A stretch of DNA of 64,000 bases, taken from NCBI RefSeq assembly GCF_021730395.1, contig NC_069363.1:48971001-49035000 (forward strand). The letters run 5' to 3'. Position 1 is the stretch's first letter. Every line of letters begins with the position of its first letter. The notes below the pieces were generated by a model. The model was not told where the DNA came from, searched no databases, and saw only the letters and a list, made by a program, of their open reading frames with translations. Source of the stretch: Mercenaria mercenaria. Taxonomy: Eukaryota > Mollusca > Bivalvia > Venerida > Veneridae. Positions 59,959 to 64,000 of the stretch are shown here, one piece after another. The translations under genes were made by a program, and so were the position numbers.

Positions 59959-60948
59959 TCTAGCATAAAACTGCTGTTATTGTCACATTTCGGGGGTGTT
60001 TTAACAGGAGAGAAAACGTGTGTTAACAGAGCGATTCTCGCGCTCACGTGCTGTTATAACACCTTTTTTATATATGCGTGTTCCGTGGCAAAGCGCTACG
60101 GGCTCGGGCACCAACCAATCCCTCGGGATTCTGCAGACGTTATAACACGAAAAAACATGCGTTATCCCTACATTCTAGCATAAAACTGCTGTTCTTGTCA
60201 CTTTTTGGTGGTGTTTTAACAAGAGAGAAAACGTGTGTTAACAGAGAGATTCTCGCGCTCACGTGCTATTATAACATGTTTTTATATATGCGCGTTCCGT
60301 GGCAAAGCGTAAACGTATTACGGCCCCAAAACGGATAATTCAAATGGAAATGACGTCAACGTGAAAAAACAACTCAGATATTCCCGCGCATTTCATGGAA
60401 ATTTGATGACGTTGAGGGAGAATGTATTCATTTATTAGTTTTCTCCGCGTTTTATGCTAGAATAGCGTTAGCGCATGTTCATTTCGTGTTATAACATCTT
60501 CAGAATCCCTCGGGATTCTGCAGACGTTATAACACGAAAAAACATGCGTTATCCCTACATTCTAGCATAAAACTGCTGTTCTTGTCACTTTTTGGTGGTG
60601 TTTTAACAAGAGAGAAAACGTGTGTTAACAGAGAGATTCTCGCGCTCACGTGCTATTATAACACCTTTTTATATATGCGCGTTCCGTGGCAAAGCGTAAA
60701 CGTATTACGGCCCCAAAACGGATAATTCAAATGGAAATGACGTCAACGTGAAAAAACGACTCAGATATTCCAGCGCATTTCATGGAAATTTGATGACGTT
60801 GAGGGAGAATGTATTCATTTATTAGTTTTCTCCGCGTTTTATGCTAGAATAGCGTTAGCGCATGTTCATTTCGTGTTATAACATCTTCAGAATCCCTCGG
60901 GATTCTGCAGACGTTATAACATGAAAAAACATGCGTTATCCCTACATA
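59959..60948. repeat. Tandem array, about 387-bp unit with 60-bp palindrome
   Basis: tctagcataaaactgctgtt begins units at about 59959 (short, 213 bp), 60173 and 60559; the last two are near-identical 386-389-bp units. At the centre of the junction is gaatccctcgggattc, and from it imperfect arms of about 60 bp extend both ways (gttataacacg..., catgcg..., tctagcataaaac). Each unit therefore can form a long hairpin. No ORF of note. Confidence 0.85.
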
Positions 60949-62729
60949 AAAAATTCTTCTGACGGTAACATGTACAGACATGCAAATAGGACACCTTATT
61001 ACATCTTAGTTCAAACATGGCCTTCTATAACATAAACAAAATGTACAAACGTTAAATTACACGACAATCACTCAGAAAACATCATTTAAAATCGCATTCA
61101 TACTTAAACATTATACATAAAACAGTGTAAGTTTTATAGTCAAAGACTTCGTACAATCTAAAACCTTAGTTGGTACATTCATTATTGAAATGCATACCCA
61201 TATAGAAAGACCAATTTTTGGATTTTGCAGTCAATAAATATGTCATCTGTGATTACATTTCAGGTTTTCAACATATTTGCTAAGTCCTTTGACTTTACAA
61301 AATTGATTTGGCTTAAATATACAACCACACGCATAATTTAATGCCTAACGACAATGCCGTTCTATCAAGGTCACATTAGTCAAACACTTTCATGATGCGC
61401 TAAACAGAAATTGGTTAGTATGTTACTGATTAGAAATTGACATATGGGAAATATCTACGCACGGTCTGATTATGATATAACTACAGACAAGTTCTATGTG
61501 TTTCTTTGCAGTTTTGGTCGCATGTTCACAAAACATTTTCAGTCTTACATGAGTTTAATAATGAAAATTATTTGTCATATATATCCAAATTAAACGTTGA
61601 GTGTATGAATATTTTCAACTGACTATTCAGTACTGATTGGAATTTATTCTTGACGTTCTAGTAATACGTAGCTGAGACCGAAAAATGTTTTGTTAACATG
61701 AAACTAGGTTGTACTTGAAATGTACTTCAAGGAAATCTTCAGGAAAAATAGCCTAAAGGTGGTATTTAAATGATGATAGCTCTTTATGTCTTGTTTCAAA
61801 ATTTTATTGAAAAAAAATTGAATAGCCATTATACATCTAGACCTACGGTGGTGTGATTTGGGTTTTAAGCCGCACTAACACAGTACAAATTTTATGGCAC
61901 CAAACAGGACTAAGAACGTTGGTTTCACACCTCATTTAAGTGAGGATTATGGAATCAAAACTTTCGCACCCGCTAAAATCACTGAGATTTAGCATAACCA
62001 AATGTTCGGACTCTAAAAGTCGCTTCTAACGATCATGCAAGAGTAAAGCAAAAGTCCAAATTCATTTCATACACAAGTTGACGGCCTAGAACCACTTGGA
62101 ACCTATGGTGGTGTTCAGCAACAAACTTAGTTATGTTTCATATTCTAAGAAAAAATGATAAATAGCCAAAAATGTTGCGAACCAACAGGGTACAGAAAAC
62201 AGTTCAAACATTGGAAAATATTGCATTTTAACTGTTTGCTTTATGTTATGTGGAAAAGTGATCCAATCTTAATGAAAAACAGGTACGTTTATAACGTTTT
62301 GACGTTGCATTTTTACTGAATTGCACACACTCGTAGAATTAACGGCTAATATATTGTGATGTTTTTATAGATATTTTTGTCGTGATTACAATGTAGTTTG
62401 AATTTTAAATTTTGATGCAACGAAAAAAACACAGAAACACACCGATTTCAGTAAGAGCCGACAGATGGCGCTTTGACGTTAATATGTTGCTATGTTACCG
62501 ACGTCAGAATAAAATAAAAAGTACATTTTCGCAACGGCAGTTGTGTTACGTTTATTTTAACCAAGTTTGAATAGAATCCGACGATTTTTTAAAAATCTCG
62601 ACAAAGGGCGCATACTACCTTAATGTTTGACGTTATGTATTTTTGTTTGCGCCATTCTTTTGTGAAAAAAAGTTGTTATCGTTAATGCTGTAAGAACTAA
62701 TCAATGTATTTGTACACTGCGTCTGGAGT
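60949..62729. other. AT-rich gap with a decayed SINE piece
   Basis: No gene seen. At about 61850-61960 ttttaagccgcactaacaca and tacaaattttatggca recall the 3' part of the molluscan SINE on the minus strand, strongly decayed. Confidence 0.35.
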
Positions 62730-62770
62730 TTAAGTTACTGTACTAACTGTTGTATTGACATATTCTTCAC
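62730..62770 (-). CDS. Possible terminal exon, short
   Basis: On the minus strand a strong acceptor (cctttttattttcag) precedes gtgaagaatatg. Entered in phase 1 it reads EEYVNTTVSTVT and stops at 62730-62732. The phase fits the donor at 63396, giving a very short product if joined directly. Alternatively it is an alternative end to the gene using the exon at 62968-63052. Weak. Confidence 0.2.
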
Positions 62771-62967
62771 CTGAAAATAAAAAGGAGATAATGCGAATTA
62801 AGGGCTCATTTTAGGTCAACATTGACGTCTTTGTAAGCAGGACACGTACATCGAAATACATTATGACTACGAATAATTCGAAAACTGTTTAAACCTAAAT
62901 GTTTCTCTTTTCATTTGAAATCGTAATTTAAGGCTATTGCGTATATTACAACATGAGAAAATTAAAA

Positions 62968-63052
62968 CTAACTAAGTTCTACATTGTTATTATTTTCCAT
63001 TTGGGCGCCTCTTGTCTCATAACTTAGATTTTCGTACGATTCATTTTCAGAC
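62968..63052 (-). CDS. Possible terminal exon coding a tyrosine-motif tail
   Basis: On the minus strand the acceptor gatttctcttacag (ending at 63053) is followed by 85 nt open to TAG at 62968-62970. Entered with two bases from the previous exon it reads SENESYENLSYETRGAQMEN then NNNVELS. The closely spaced YENL and YETR resemble phosphotyrosine motifs in the cytoplasmic tails of signalling receptors such as MEGF-like or immune receptors (inference). The upstream exon that would supply the phase was not found in the window. Confidence 0.35.
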
Positions 63053-63395
63053 CTGTAAGAGAAATCAAATTACACAACTATTTCAGATTTTTAATTTCAA
63101 TTCAAAAGTTGCTTGCAGTATATATTCTTTGATGATACGGATTTGTAGTCGTTTTCTTTTTTCAAAAACATAAAATTTGATAATAAGTATTTATATATAA
63201 CATGTATAAGAATTTCAGAACACATATAGAAAGCTTAGATCTGTTACGATTAAAACATAATTAGATTAATGCTCTGTGCACGTGTTTGCAGTGCTGATTA
63301 AACCATCAAACATATGCATTATATTTACGTTTGACAATAGAATATCAGACTTCTGTTTCCGGAATGTTCACGTGTTTCCTTGTGCTCTGTCTTAC

Positions 63396-63486
63396 CTGCA
63401 CCTGAAAATAAATGAGAAAATCCGTCATGTATTGAAATGAAAACAGCAACACACATTTCTGAGACGGCTATTATTGATCGTTTCAT
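63396..63486 (-). CDS. Possible first exon with hydrophobic start
   Basis: On the minus strand ATG at 63486 opens 30 codons (MKRSIIAVSEMCVAVFISIH then DGFSHLFSGA) and ends in phase 1 at a consensus donor (gcag|gtaagac, 63396/63395). The first half could be a signal peptide, though it contains a glutamate. A second reading is a 6-nt microexon gtgcag between ttttcag and gtaag at 63401-63396. Low certainty. Confidence 0.25.
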
Positions 63487-63689
63487 TTATGTAAGTTTCT
63501 AATTGAATGCATTACAGGCAATTGCCTCATATTTAGTGTTGCAGTTTACCTCAATTCATAATGAAATATACACTATATTCCGATTTTATTACTTAGCTCT
63601 TTAGAAACGATTGGTTCTTATCGACGATTAAAACACATTATTCTTGAAACAAGATAACAGCAGATGTCCAGAAGTAAACGTACGAGTAC

Positions 63690-63941
63690 ATGTCTGACAA
63701 CATGTTTATCGACTTCTTTGCTCTTTACGATGTAGAACACACGCAAAGAGAACTGTTAAGCACTAAAAACTTGCTAATACTGCTATTGGAATTGTGGCAG
63801 AAGCGTCCTCTGAAATCTTATCAAATTCAGAAGTTACTGTCAATAGTTTTAAATGAGCATATTCAACAGAAGTACTCAAACTTTAAACCTGAGTTTGTCT
63901 TTACAATATTAGCTACCGCGTTTTATGCTTGGCGTAGTTAA
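63690..63941 (+). CDS. Hypothetical 83-residue ORF
   Basis: ATG at 63690, TAA at 63939-63941, with an in-frame stop 15 bases upstream of the ATG. The protein (MSDNMFIDFFALYDVEHTQR, then LLILLLELWQKRPLKSYQIQ and on to FVFTILATAFYAWRS) looks helical and has varied codons. An aataaa overlaps the stop (ttaaataaaaaa). No family recognised. It overlaps no other call but lies near minus-strand exon-like pieces. Confidence 0.3.
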   Translation: MSDNMFIDFFALYDVEHTQRELLSTKNLLILLLELWQKRPLKSYQIQKLLSIVLNEHIQQKYSNFKPEFVFTILATAFYAWRS

Positions 63942-64000
63942 ATAAAAAATTATTTTATCAAGACTAACCTTTTCGAAGAAGCACACTAATGAGTATATTG

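Noticed and set aside
60508-60905. CRISPR-like regular repeats
   Set aside because: Units are long, contiguous and without variable spacers; it is a tandem satellite in a eukaryotic genome.

Overview
This window looks like nuclear DNA from a bivalve mollusc, probably a venerid-type clam. The grounds are AT-rich sequence with few genes, split genes with GT-AG introns, tandem secreted coiled-coil plus C1q-domain genes (a family greatly expanded in bivalves), and many repeat types familiar from bivalve genomes: tRNA-headed SINEs, BamHI-site palindromic MITEs, Pearl-like tandem-core elements and hammerhead-bearing Penelope-like elements. The species is an inference; no marker gene is present.

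Layout. 0-5 kb: two possible 3' coding exons on +, SINE pieces, a large foldback element (2.3-3.15 kb) and a minus-strand first exon coding for a CxxC zinc-binding protein (4.4-4.7 kb). 5-10 kb: mostly empty, with one small possible secreted peptide ORF (8.2 kb). 10.7-12.8 kb: tandem repeats holding convergent tRNA-like units, then a TATA box plus non-coding first exon with no gene behind it. 13.4-16.3 kb: a broken Ty3/Gypsy fossil. 16.9-18.5 kb: palindromic MITEs. 18.6-23.8 kb: a complete five-exon gene (one 5' UTR exon plus four coding exons) for a 193-residue secreted protein of no recognised family. Its promoter and first exon match the orphan set at 12.6 kb, and a dead mariner lies in its last intron. 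24-30 kb: repeats.

30-58 kb is a three-copy tandem cluster (32.5-35.3, 40.3-43.6 and 54.1-57.8 kb). Each gene has exon 1 (signal peptide and coiled coil) and exon 2 (C1q domain), with identical exon sizes (349 and 428 nt of CDS) and intron phase, giving 258 residues. The larger gap between copies 2 and 3 is explained by a frameshifted LINE (44.5-48.8 kb), a TIR element with convergent tRNA-like units (50.4-51.1 kb) and a 5'-truncated Penelope-like element (51.6-52.7 kb) that keeps a GIY-YIG endonuclease frame and a recognisable hammerhead ribozyme. 58-61 kb: a 21-bp minisatellite and a 387-bp palindromic tandem array. 62.7-64 kb: exon-like pieces on the minus strand, one coding for a tyrosine-rich tail, and a small + strand ORF.

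Functionally, the clearest host content is the C1q cluster (secreted lectin-like or opsonin-like proteins, expected in innate immunity) and the unknown secreted protein. The rest is mostly repeats, several of which date the C1q duplications.
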